Shown piece by piece: positions 35,013 to 43,806 of a DNA stretch of 44,776 nucleotides; positions within the stretch are counted from its first letter, which is position 1; each line of letters starts with the position of its first letter. Origin of the DNA: an uncultured Lachnospiraceae bacterium (GTDB lineage Bacteria; Bacillota_A; Clostridia; Lachnospirales; Lachnospiraceae); the NCBI GenBank assembly GCA_947302185.1, contig CAMYVI010000001.1, forward strand, positions 1 through 44,776, read 5' to 3'. Under the pieces are notes generated by a model. The model had not been told where the DNA came from, did no database searches, and saw only the letters and a program-made list of their open reading frames with translations. The position numbers were made by a program, and so were the translations under genes.

Positions 35013-37364
35013 ATGAGTAAATTTAATGATCCCGGTTTTTTTCCGAAAATGTTCAGAACGTTTATTATGCAGACGTTTCGGGTCATAACGGTTCCGATTA
35101 AATCATTCATTCGTTCTATCCGTGCTTTCACTTCCGGACAGACCGTAGCGCGAAAAGCCGCTCGCGATGTAACAAAAAAGCTGAGAAGTCTTTCCAGACC
35201 GCCTGAAAGCATCGACGGTTATGTCGATACCGGAAGCCATTATGTGGCTAAAACTCTGATCTTTTTAATTGGACTTCTTCTTATCCTACTTCCGTCACTC
35301 CTGATTAATTATGCATGGCCGCCGCTTCAGGCCAGATTTTTCACAAAAACGATGCCGGTAGATTCTGCAGAGATTGAAGGCTATTCGGGCAAAGTACGCC
35401 TGACAGACAGGATCACGGGCACGACACTGTTTACAGGAAAACTGGATAACGGTCGAATTAACGGATTTGGCCATCTTTATGACTACCACGGCAATAAACA
35501 CTATGAAGGAAACTTCCAGATGGAAGCGTATCAGGGTTACGGGGTACTGTATAAAGCGGATGGCGGAGTGCAGTATCAGGGCGATTTCGCACAGAATCAG
35601 TACGACGGGGAAGGTATTCTTTATTATCCGGAAGGTTCTGTAAAGTACGAAGGCAGCTTCAAACAGGGTCTCTACGAAGGAAGCGGCGTTCTATACGATG
35701 AGAAAGGGTCGGAAAAATACCGCGGCAGCTTTAAAAGCGGACTGTATGACGGCAGGGGCGTGCTCTATGATGAAAAAGGAAATGTGATTTACCGCGGGTA
35801 TTTTACCGAAGGATTGTATAACGGCTACGGAATGCTCTACGAGGACGGAAAACTGCTCTACGAAGGTAATTTTGTTACCGGAGACCCGGAAGGGACCGGT
35901 AAACGTTACGACGATGACGGAAGCCTTGTTGAGGACGGAGAATTCAAGAGCAGTGAATTTAAAGAAGGCTATATTACCATACGTGATGAAAAGGGAACTC
36001 TTGTTTATCAGGGCGGCATAGTCGACGGCATTTATGAGGGAAAAGGAACCGTTTACAATGCGAAAGGCCAGAAGATTTATCAGGGTGAGCTGAAGAAGGG
36101 GCTTTACGACGGCAAAGGAACTCTGTATAAGACAGACGGCAGCGTTGTTTATGACGGAGATTTCAAAGACGGGCTGTACGATGGATACGGCCAGATTTAT
36201 GACAAAGACGGAAAGCTCCGGTACAAGGGAGATTTCGCCAAAGGCGCATACGAAGGAAGCGGTACGCTGTACTATCCGGACGGAAAGGTACGATATAAAG
36301 GCGATTTTGCCAAAGGCGTGTATGAGGGCACGGGAACGCTGAAAAAAAATGACGGCACCGTAATTTATAAAGGTGATTTTGCCAAAGGAAAGTATGAGGG
36401 AAAAGGAGTTCTCTACACGGCTGACGGTAAAGTGGTCTACGAAGGAGAGTTCAAAGACGGAGCCAAAGACGGTGCGGGCAAGAGCTACAGCACAAAGAAC
36501 GGAAATCTGATTTATGAAGGCGACTGCAAAAACGGACAGAAGGACGGAAACGGCAAAGAATATGACGAGTCGACCGGAAAGCTTACGTATGAAGGAGAAT
36601 TTAAGAACGGTAAAAGAGAGGGGAACGGACGGTTATATAACCTGACAACCGAAAAGGTACTCTATGAAGGAGAGTTCAAGAACGGTAAAATCTCAGGAAA
36701 CGGCACTACATATGACGAGACAACGGGCGAGATCCTGTATGAGGGTGAATACAAGAACGGAAAGAAGGAAGGCAGCGGCAGAGACTATAATCCGAATACC
36801 GGTCAGTTGATCTTCGAGGGTGAATACAAGAACGGGAAAAAAGAAGGCAGCGGAAAGACATACAGTGAGTCCAACGGAAACCTGCTGTATGAAGGCGACT
36901 ACAAAAACGGAGAGAAAGACGGAAGCGGCAAGGAGTACGATGAATCGACCGGCTTCCTGCTCTACGACGGAGAATTCTCCCGCGGCCAATATCAGGGGGA
37001 AGGCGCTCAGTACGAAGCCGGTACCCAGATCGTGATGTATGAGGGCAGCTTCCGGAACGGTCTCTATGACGGCACGGGAACGCTGTATGATACCGCGACC
37101 GGCGGAAAAGTCTATGAAGGAGAATTCAGCTTTAACACATATAACGGCGAGGGCACTATATTCGATCCTGCATCAGGGAAAGCTTTACTGAAAGGCATCT
37201 TCCGCAACGGAGCCCTGGTGACGAGCGAAGCTGATATGGCCGCATCTGAGGAAAATGCGGCGGGAGAGGCCGGCGGCGACGGCGGCGGAGGAGACGGCGG
37301 CGGCTCCGGCGGAGGAGATGCGGGGGGCGGAGAATCCCCTTCAGACAAACCCGGGCTTGGATGA
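35013..37364 (+). CDS. Membrane-anchored MORN-repeat protein, about 24 repeats
   Basis: The 783-residue protein has a very basic N-terminal segment (about 1-75, many R/K), one transmembrane helix (about 79-100, AKTLIFLIGLLLILLPSLLI), then about 24 consecutive MORN repeats of ~23 residues (about 125-745; consensus YEG.F..G.Y.G.G.LY...G). By the positive-inside rule the repeats lie outside the cytoplasm. The C-terminus is a Gly-rich tail (AGGDGGGGDGGGSGGG) ending SPSDKPGLG. Repeats 15-21 are more alike (NGKKEGSGK.Y...TG.L), suggesting later expansion. MORN proteins bind lipids or act as extended scaffolds in other systems. Within a CIS operon it could be an envelope scaffold, a target-contact protein or a cargo. 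RBS ACGGAGGC lies 8 bases before the ATG. Confidence 0.88.
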   Translation: MSKFNDPGFFPKMFRTFIMQTFRVITVPIKSFIRSIRAFTSGQTVARKAARDVTKKLRSLSRPPESIDGYVDTGSHYVAKTLIFLIGLLLILLPSLLINYAWPPLQARFFTKTMPVDSAEIEGYSGKVRLTDRITGTTLFTGKLDNGRINGFGHLYDYHGNKHYEGNFQMEAYQGYGVLYKADGGVQYQGDFAQNQYDGEGILYYPEGSVKYEGSFKQGLYEGSGVLYDEKGSEKYRGSFKSGLYDGRGVLYDEKGNVIYRGYFTEGLYNGYGMLYEDGKLLYEGNFVTGDPEGTGKRYDDDGSLVEDGEFKSSEFKEGYITIRDEKGTLVYQGGIVDGIYEGKGTVYNAKGQKIYQGELKKGLYDGKGTLYKTDGSVVYDGDFKDGLYDGYGQIYDKDGKLRYKGDFAKGAYEGSGTLYYPDGKVRYKGDFAKGVYEGTGTLKKNDGTVIYKGDFAKGKYEGKGVLYTADGKVVYEGEFKDGAKDGAGKSYSTKNGNLIYEGDCKNGQKDGNGKEYDESTGKLTYEGEFKNGKREGNGRLYNLTTEKVLYEGEFKNGKISGNGTTYDETTGEILYEGEYKNGKKEGSGRDYNPNTGQLIFEGEYKNGKKEGSGKTYSESNGNLLYEGDYKNGEKDGSGKEYDESTGFLLYDGEFSRGQYQGEGAQYEAGTQIVMYEGSFRNGLYDGTGTLYDTATGGKVYEGEFSFNTYNGEGTIFDPASGKALLKGIFRNGALVTSEADMAASEENAAGEAGGDGGGGDGGGSGGGDAGGGESPSDKPGLG

Positions 37365-37415
37365 CGTGCAGCGGTACATGAAGTATCCTTAACGAGTATT
37401 TAAAGGAGAATGATA

Positions 37416-37802
37416 ATGGGTTTTTGTGTATGTGGAGGTGCAATGCTCACCTGTACTTTTGGCATGACACCGGCGACTCTGAACGTTCTGCCGGTCGCAA
37501 GGGTCGTTTCTTCGATGCCTGTTGCGACAATTATGGATAACGCCCCGATGGTCAATGTTATGCCTTTTGGTATGTGCAGAAATCCGGCTAATCCCGCAGT
37601 GGCGGCTGCCACTGCGGCGGCAATGGGCGTGCTGACGCCAATGCCTTGCATACCGGTGACTGCCGCTCCCTGGATGCCGGGATCTCCGACCGTTCTTATC
37701 GGAGGAAAACCGGCTCTGAATAATACCAGTAAATTAATGTGCAGCTACGGCGGAGTGATTCAGATAACGAATCCTGCAACAACGAACATAATGGTGAAGT
37801 AA
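37416..37802 (+). CDS. PAAR-like spike tip protein (DUF4280)
   Basis: The 128-residue protein begins MGFCVCGGAMLTCTFGMTPA and contains MPFGMC, ANPAVAAATAAAMGVLTPMPC, PWMPGSPTVLIGGKPAL and LMCSYGGVIQI. This is the DUF4280 (PAAR-like) pattern, with five conserved-looking Cys residues that may hold a metal. Such proteins cap the spike as a sharp tip and may attach effectors (Afp10 role). Two ATGs are in frame (37410, 37416); AAAGGAGA (37403-37410) touches the first and is 5-7 bases from the second, so 37416 is chosen. No toxin domain is fused. The next gene starts 2 bases after the stop, so tip and receptor are translated together, an unusual neighbourhood. Confidence 0.92.
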   Translation: MGFCVCGGAMLTCTFGMTPATLNVLPVARVVSSMPVATIMDNAPMVNVMPFGMCRNPANPAVAAATAAAMGVLTPMPCIPVTAAPWMPGSPTVLIGGKPALNNTSKLMCSYGGVIQITNPATTNIMVK

Positions 37803-37804
37803 GT

Positions 37805-40165
37805 ATGAGAAATCGAAGATCAGTATACCTCTGGTTAAATTCCGTTTTGGTAGTTCTTCTGTTTCTGACACTGACACTACGGGTTATTCTGGAGTATCGT
37901 TTTAATTTCACGTCTATTGACAGTGCGGTTGTCAGCGGGAATACGGTATGGGGAATTAATTCGGACAGTGAAGAAATGACGGTATTTCACGTTTCGGCTG
38001 ATACCGGAATCGGCGATTATCTGAAAATCCCGATGTTTGAGAAAGAACGAATCGTCACTGTTTCTGATCCGTTTGTTTCGGATGGACGTGTTTATTTTCA
38101 CAAAACTCTTTGTGATGCGGATGGTTCATACACTGAGCAGCTGGTCAGTTGGAATCTGGATAAAAACAGGCTCGTGGTTGTAAAAAATCCGGATTCTGTC
38201 CTGAAAAAAGAAAAAAGCGGAAATGATAAAGATAAAGATTCCGATATTTCAGGAGGATCTGATGAGGAAGAATATACTCTTTCCGAAGTTGAGCCGGAAG
38301 ATTACGAAGACGAGGTGACCAATGCTTCCGCGCTTCTCTGTATAGGAAAGGACGGAGAAGACACGCTGCTTAAGGGCGTGCAGAGAGAATTCGGAAAGAG
38401 CCTTCGTAAAGTCATTTTCTATCTGCTTGGCTCACTGCTTATCTTTGCGGTCCTGACGATCGTCTGCAGTCTGATAGTCTATTATCGTATCTATCTCGGC
38501 ACATGGCTCAGGATGGGCATTATTGTTCTGATGCTGGGAACTATCTGTCTCCTTGTCTTTTCGAAATATTTTAATTCACAGATGTATGAGTTTTCCATAG
38601 ACCATGCTATGTATCATTGCGATGATTTCGGTTACATACGAGCGTTCTCCCTTAACGAGGATGTGATTGAAAAATGCATCGCAAAGGGCGGAAAAGGCGA
38701 CGCTGTATCAGTGAAGGGCTTATGGAAGTATGATATCGATGATGCTTTCTCAGACAAAGAAATATTTGATGAGGGGCAGAGGCTGTCAGTTTTCGGAAAT
38801 AAGAGTAATCGTAGAGCCTGGGATCTGTATGATGATTATGTGGTCGATGAGGAAAGCTGCATAATATACATACAGAACGGAGCGTATCGGATTCTCCGCG
38901 ATGAAAACGGCTCAGATGATCCATGGCTTCTGGAAAACCGTCTTGCAGAGCAGAACCGGGTGGAACGGGCTTTTTCGGCAGGAAAAAGCGTGAGTCTTAA
39001 TACATCGGCAGGCAAGCGGCGGTATGCAGAGTCTTTTGTACCTGTTGTATTGGACTCCGGTACGAAAGTGCTTGTCGCAACACGAATTCCTCTGATTAAT
39101 GCATTGCGGAGCTGTCGTAATGCATTATCGGGAGCTATCAGAATCGGTCTGTTTCTGGCCGTATGTTCGGGAATTCTGTTCCTGGCGGTGATTATATACT
39201 CGCTGTGGCCGATAAGAAGCCTGATGCACGCAGTGAAAAGTATCACTGCCGGTGATTTATCAGTCAGGGCAAAAACCACCGGCAACGGAGAGCTGGATTA
39301 TCTCTCAAGACTGTTCAATTCAATGGCGGACCGACTCTCGAAACAGGGAGAGGGCGCCGACACCTATCGTTTCTTTTATGAAGCGTTCATACCGGCATCC
39401 CTTCTTCAGAGCATGAGTTCAAGATCTGTAGCAGGTGCGCTTCGTCCGGAGGCGGTCTATCGGGCGGATGCCTGCTGTATGGTAATGGATGTCACGGAAG
39501 AGGATGACTCCGCAGAAGAAAAAAACAGATTGTTAGAGACAGAGGTCAGGATCGCAGAACGATATGGCGGACATCCGATAGAATTCGATGATGAGCGGGT
39601 CAAGATAATCTGCACGGAGGGTTCGGAGGCTGCGCTGCGTACGGTAACGAGCATAGAGCAGAATCTGGTGGAGAATCACAGGAATTTTGCATGGATCGGA
39701 ATGACTTCCTGCGAGGTCAGCCTCAGCGTAATCGGAACAGACAGAAGGAAGAATGTAGTAGAGCATGATTCACACGAGGCGGAGCTTCTTTCCGAAATCG
39801 CTGCGGATCTGAATATACCTGTTATTTTAACAGAGGCTCTCTATTTGGATGTGATGCATAAAACAGCTAAGTTCCAATTCCGTTGTCTTGGGCGCATCGG
39901 AAGGAACGGATACGAGCCGGAAGCACCGCTATATGAGCTCCTTGATGCGAATACGGCTTCACGGAAAGCAATCAGAAAATACACCACTTCTGTTTTTGAG
40001 CAGGGTGTGAGTGCATACGCCTCCGGTAACTATTTTAAAGCACGAAATGATATGGTCAGGGCTTTGGAACTGGATCCGGAAGATCTGGCAGCCAGATGTT
40101 ATATTCTGAATTGTGACAGAAAGGAGCCTCCGAAAGTATGTCAGGCAATGAAGCAGGCGGACTGA
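37805..40165 (+). CDS. Multi-pass HAMP receptor with degenerate class III cyclase-like domain and TPR-like tail
   Basis: The 786-residue product has a transmembrane helix at about 8-31, an outside region, two more helices (about 202-224, 232-253), a second outside region that resembles a sensing domain (about 260-445), a fourth helix (about 447-470), then a HAMP domain (WPIRSLMHAVKSITAGDLSV, up to about 520). The output (about 540-715) has the order of a class III nucleotide cyclase: VMDVTEED (first metal Asp place), GGHPIEFDDERVKII (second), WIGMTSCEVSLSVIG and LGRIGRNGYEP. The N..R pair needed for catalysis in the VN.AARL segment is replaced (HEAELLSEI), so activity is doubtful. The last ~50 residues fit a TPR. 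Start 37805 is chosen over an in-frame ATG at 37739 inside the tip gene. Expected role: signal input to the machine. Confidence 0.8.
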   Translation: MRNRRSVYLWLNSVLVVLLFLTLTLRVILEYRFNFTSIDSAVVSGNTVWGINSDSEEMTVFHVSADTGIGDYLKIPMFEKERIVTVSDPFVSDGRVYFHKTLCDADGSYTEQLVSWNLDKNRLVVVKNPDSVLKKEKSGNDKDKDSDISGGSDEEEYTLSEVEPEDYEDEVTNASALLCIGKDGEDTLLKGVQREFGKSLRKVIFYLLGSLLIFAVLTIVCSLIVYYRIYLGTWLRMGIIVLMLGTICLLVFSKYFNSQMYEFSIDHAMYHCDDFGYIRAFSLNEDVIEKCIAKGGKGDAVSVKGLWKYDIDDAFSDKEIFDEGQRLSVFGNKSNRRAWDLYDDYVVDEESCIIYIQNGAYRILRDENGSDDPWLLENRLAEQNRVERAFSAGKSVSLNTSAGKRRYAESFVPVVLDSGTKVLVATRIPLINALRSCRNALSGAIRIGLFLAVCSGILFLAVIIYSLWPIRSLMHAVKSITAGDLSVRAKTTGNGELDYLSRLFNSMADRLSKQGEGADTYRFFYEAFIPASLLQSMSSRSVAGALRPEAVYRADACCMVMDVTEEDDSAEEKNRLLETEVRIAERYGGHPIEFDDERVKIICTEGSEAALRTVTSIEQNLVENHRNFAWIGMTSCEVSLSVIGTDRRKNVVEHDSHEAELLSEIAADLNIPVILTEALYLDVMHKTAKFQFRCLGRIGRNGYEPEAPLYELLDANTASRKAIRKYTTSVFEQGVSAYASGNYFKARNDMVRALELDPEDLAARCYILNCDRKEPPKVCQAMKQAD

Positions 40166-41556
40166 AAAAAGACCGGTCGCGGTTTTTATATGTTCCATTG
40201 ACGCTGAGGGTGATCTTAAGTTCCATCCCTTTCCTGGTTCTGGGAATATGGTATATCAGCTGGATCATAAGTGAGATGTCTTATTATGACGCAGGACTGA
40301 TTTGGATTGAAACTGTTCAGACGGTGGAAAAGGAAGTTTTTCGGTTTAATGAGAGACTGGAAGATGAAGAACTTCAGAAACTGGATCTCAGAGCAGATTA
40401 TCAGGAAAAAGCCCTGCCGGAGTATGAGCAGGACGCATATGCTGAATTTTCCAACAGGATAGCGATCGCAGATCCGGAAGAAGACTCGGGCGATATTCAG
40501 ATCCAGTATGTGTATTACGGAAATGACGGATCTCTGATGTCATTGGATGCTGAACAACGGGAGCAGTCTGTTGTTCCGGAGGATACCGATTTCTATAAAT
40601 ACGCAGTGCAGGCTCTTGAGGAAAAAACTACGCAGAAGACACTGATGAAATGCTTCTACCGGTCGGAGGGCAGGGACTATTATGTGTGCATTGCGAGGAT
40701 TAATCCTGCAAAACCGGTATGCTGCGGAAACGTGCTGCTCAGTGACGGAACGAAAGGCTCAAACATGCTTATCACCGGTCGTTTCTGCTATGCTTTGACG
40801 GAACGCCGCGCCGGTGCTGCCAGGTGGAAACAGTATTTTGCTTTTACGTTTGTTTTCATTTTGATAATCGGATTCATCTGTATTGTTATCAAGCGGTCGC
40901 TGGCCAGACTGATGAAATTCATCGGAATTATGCAGAACGCCGTTGATGAGGAACTGGATTTTACAGATATCGATCTGAGCCGAGTGAACAAGGGAGCTTC
41001 GGATGAGATACGCGAGCTTCTGGAGAATTTCCAGCTTATGATCCTGAGTATCCGCGAGTACCGGAAAACTAAATTGAATATCCGGGAACTGTATGATTCT
41101 TTATTACCGGCCGCGCTCCTCGCACTGTTTGACCATGAAGACATAAGGTCGATAAAACCGGGCGATTCGGCTACGGCAAGAGGTACGGTCCTGTCAATTC
41201 GGCTTATATCGTCAAAGAATGATGTCAGGGCTGATATTGAGGGTAGAAACAGGCTGATAGTACAGATTCTGAATATTTTCGAATCTATGAATATGATTGT
41301 CACCGAGCTGGAATATGATCGCATAACCGCGCTTTTGATTCAGGAAGACGGAAAAAATAAAAAGGACAACTTTGATGAAGAAATCAAAACAATCCGGTCA
41401 TTGTACAGAGAAGGCAGCGGCGTCAATAGAATCGTTGTGTCAAAACAGAAGGGTGAGTTCAGATTCACGGTAACCGGAATTACCGGATATATGAAGATTC
41501 GTATGGAACAGATATCTGATAAACAGTCCGACAATATTAATGTGGAGGAAATATGA
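40138..41556 (+). CDS. Second HAMP-type receptor with reduced cyclase-like output domain
   Basis: This 472-residue protein overlaps the previous gene by 28 bases. It has a transmembrane helix at about 21-46, an outside domain (about 47-230) with several Cys, a second helix (about 233-252, FAFTFVFILIIGFICIVI), a HAMP-like linker (RSLARLMKFIGIMQNAVDEE) with a coiled-coil exit, and an output region (about 320-460). The output mirrors that of the upstream protein: YDSLLPAALLALF matches FYEAFIPASLLQSM, and a beta-alpha pattern follows (GTVLSIRLISS, MIVTELEYDRITALLI), but the metal Asp and substrate residues are not recognisable. It is therefore probably a non-catalytic partner, perhaps forming a heterodimer with the upstream receptor. 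RBS AAGGAG (40120-40125) is a bit far (12 bases). The stop overlaps the ATPase start (ATGA). Confidence 0.78.
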   Translation: MSGNEAGGLKKDRSRFLYVPLTLRVILSSIPFLVLGIWYISWIISEMSYYDAGLIWIETVQTVEKEVFRFNERLEDEELQKLDLRADYQEKALPEYEQDAYAEFSNRIAIADPEEDSGDIQIQYVYYGNDGSLMSLDAEQREQSVVPEDTDFYKYAVQALEEKTTQKTLMKCFYRSEGRDYYVCIARINPAKPVCCGNVLLSDGTKGSNMLITGRFCYALTERRAGAARWKQYFAFTFVFILIIGFICIVIKRSLARLMKFIGIMQNAVDEELDFTDIDLSRVNKGASDEIRELLENFQLMILSIREYRKTKLNIRELYDSLLPAALLALFDHEDIRSIKPGDSATARGTVLSIRLISSKNDVRADIEGRNRLIVQILNIFESMNMIVTELEYDRITALLIQEDGKNKKDNFDEEIKTIRSLYREGSGVNRIVVSKQKGEFRFTVTGITGYMKIRMEQISDKQSDNINVEEI

Positions 41557-43757
41557 AAAAAGCTCCGAATAAAGATACGGATAATGATTTGAAGCCGTTT
41601 CTGAATAATGATGATTATCTGGAATACCTCTTTGTACTACTGGATCTGCTGCTCTTTGCCGAACCGGACAGCCGTATGGAACAGTACGGACTTTCCGGAG
41701 GGCAGAGCGCCGTCGATTGGAATCAGAAAGTGCTTGAGCGTTTGTCGCTAAGCGAGGAGACCGGCTTTACGCCTGCTTTGGAAGATGTCATCGCACTTGC
41801 CGGTCTGCCGGGATTTATGAGGATCATCATAGCTTATCTTCTGCGTGTTGCGCTGGATCCCGGCTACGAGAGAGAAGCTGCCGGAGAATTCTGGCAGGAT
41901 AGCCTTAATCTGTCTGACCTCCTGCGCATAACGGTATCTGCCGGTCTGACGGATGCTTCGGGAGATGCAGACTATCATATTTTTGATCTCCTCAGCGATG
42001 CGGAAGCAGGGCTCTCGCTTCTTTTCCCGCAACTTGCCCGAAAAGATATGATCGGAAGCATTACTCCGGTCATGGATCGGCGTCTTGCCGCAATCTGTAT
42101 GGGAAGAGAAGAAAAGACTGCTCTCCCATGCGGAATATATTATCTGGATACGGATTCCACCGAAATGACATCTGCCGAAGAACCGGCTGAGTCAGACAAT
42201 AGCGGGACGGTTCCGGAAGACGGAAATTACGAAACGGGTAATGCCGCTCAGGATACGTTAAAGAAAATATCCGGAACACGCGAAGAGCTTGCCTCTGACC
42301 TTGTCAGGAGGGCAGATCTGATGCCGCCTGAAATTGTAATACTCTGGGGACAGGAGGGATCCGGAAAAAAGTCTGTAATGAAGCGTGTTGCGAAATATAC
42401 CGGACGCAGCGCGGCTGTTCTGCCTCTGAAATCACTGTTGCCTGATGAAAATGAACCGGATTATCCGATCTATCCCGATGCTGCGCTCCTTGTCAGGGAA
42501 TGTGTGCTGACGGGAAGCATCCCGGTAATAGACGGACTTGCAAATATTCCGCGTGAGAAGGCAGTCAGGCTGCTTGACATGCTTCGGACGGATTCCATGA
42601 ATTTCTTTCCCGCAGTTTATCTGCTGATGGAAACCGAAGAGATACCGGATGAATTCCGCGACGTATACTGTCTGGAGATGCCTTCTATTCGTACGGCGGA
42701 TCGCATAAGATTATGGGAAAAAGCAATCGGGAAAGATACGATTTCAAGAGAAAATCTGGTGGCGCTTGCAAACACTTTTGCGCTGACCCCCGGTCAGCTG
42801 TACAGATCAGCCGCACAGGCTATTCGCTTAGCCGGACCTGACAGGAAGGTCACGGAGGACATACTGTATCAGGTGTGTTATGCATCGCTCGGCCATCCGC
42901 TTAAGCAGTATTCCCAGCGGGTAAAGAGCAGTTTTACCTGGGATGACCTGAAGATGGCGCCGGAAGACAAAGTGGTGCTGAGGGACCTTTGCAGGTCGGT
43001 CCGCAATCGTCATATTGTAATGCAGGAATGGGAATTTGAGAGGAAAGTCCCCTACGGAGCCGGTATCACAGCACTGTTTTCGGGACCGCCCGGCACAGGA
43101 AAGACTATGGCAGCACAGGTAATTGCCAATGACCTGCATATGGAGTTATACAAAATTGATGTTTCACAGCTGATCGATAAGTATGTCGGTGAGACTGAGA
43201 AAAATATCAGGCGGGTATTCGAACAGGCGAAAAAAAGTAACAGTGTCCTGTTCTTTGATGAGGCTGACGCCATTTTCAATAAGCGTATGGAGGCTAAGAA
43301 CTCTAACGAGCGTTTTGCGAATATTGAGTCTTCTCTTCTTCTGCAATGCATAGAAGAGTATGACGGAGTGGCTCTCCTTGCCACAAATAACATGGCAAAT
43401 ATTGACGCTGCGTTCATAAGGCGGTTCCGGTTTTATCTGACATTTAAGGAGCCGAACGAGAAGATCCGTCGGGAGATATGGGAATCGGTTTTTCCGGATG
43501 CTGTACCGCTCTCGGATGAAATTGATTTCAAAGAACTGGCGCATATCTTTAGCTTTAATGGCGCCGTTATTAAGAATGTCGCACTGCAGTCGGCATACCT
43601 TGCGGCTCAGGAGAAGAAACCCATCGGACTTCTGGAAATCCTGGTTGCTGTTCGTCGTGAGATGGAAAAGAATCAGCGTGTTTTGGCTCAGGAGAAGATG
43701 GGTCGACTGGGGTATCTGCTTCCGCAGGTCTTAAAGTGGGGAAAGAATTCCGATTGA
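41553..43757 (+). CDS. CIS AAA+ ATPase (Afp15-like), tandem ATPase domains
   Basis: The 734-residue protein has a helical N-terminal region (about 1-200), a first, degenerate P-loop domain (about 255-420; VILWGQEGSGKKSVMKRVAK, no clear Walker B acidic pair), and a second, canonical AAA+ domain (about 480-690). The second has Walker A GPPGTGKT (about 511-518), Walker B SVLFFDEAD (about 564-572), sensor 1 LLATNN and an arginine finger in FIRRFRF. It matches Afp15/Pvc15-type ATPases of CIS clusters, thought to help assembly or cargo loading. It is translationally coupled to the second receptor, so signal receptor and ATPase are made together. The next gene follows after 49 bases. Confidence 0.94.
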   Translation: MKKAPNKDTDNDLKPFLNNDDYLEYLFVLLDLLLFAEPDSRMEQYGLSGGQSAVDWNQKVLERLSLSEETGFTPALEDVIALAGLPGFMRIIIAYLLRVALDPGYEREAAGEFWQDSLNLSDLLRITVSAGLTDASGDADYHIFDLLSDAEAGLSLLFPQLARKDMIGSITPVMDRRLAAICMGREEKTALPCGIYYLDTDSTEMTSAEEPAESDNSGTVPEDGNYETGNAAQDTLKKISGTREELASDLVRRADLMPPEIVILWGQEGSGKKSVMKRVAKYTGRSAAVLPLKSLLPDENEPDYPIYPDAALLVRECVLTGSIPVIDGLANIPREKAVRLLDMLRTDSMNFFPAVYLLMETEEIPDEFRDVYCLEMPSIRTADRIRLWEKAIGKDTISRENLVALANTFALTPGQLYRSAAQAIRLAGPDRKVTEDILYQVCYASLGHPLKQYSQRVKSSFTWDDLKMAPEDKVVLRDLCRSVRNRHIVMQEWEFERKVPYGAGITALFSGPPGTGKTMAAQVIANDLHMELYKIDVSQLIDKYVGETEKNIRRVFEQAKKSNSVLFFDEADAIFNKRMEAKNSNERFANIESSLLLQCIEEYDGVALLATNNMANIDAAFIRRFRFYLTFKEPNEKIRREIWESVFPDAVPLSDEIDFKELAHIFSFNGAVIKNVALQSAYLAAQEKKPIGLLEILVAVRREMEKNQRVLAQEKMGRLGYLLPQVLKWGKNSD

Positions 43758-43806
43758 CCGCGGTAACAGCTTTCGTATGCAGTGAACAGGAAGAGAGGTA
43801 GCTGAA

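Noticed and set aside
37739..37804. Earlier start for the first HAMP receptor
   Set aside because: It would begin inside the PAAR-like gene and add a polar 22-residue stretch; ATG 37805 directly precedes the transmembrane helix and follows the tip stop by 2 bases.
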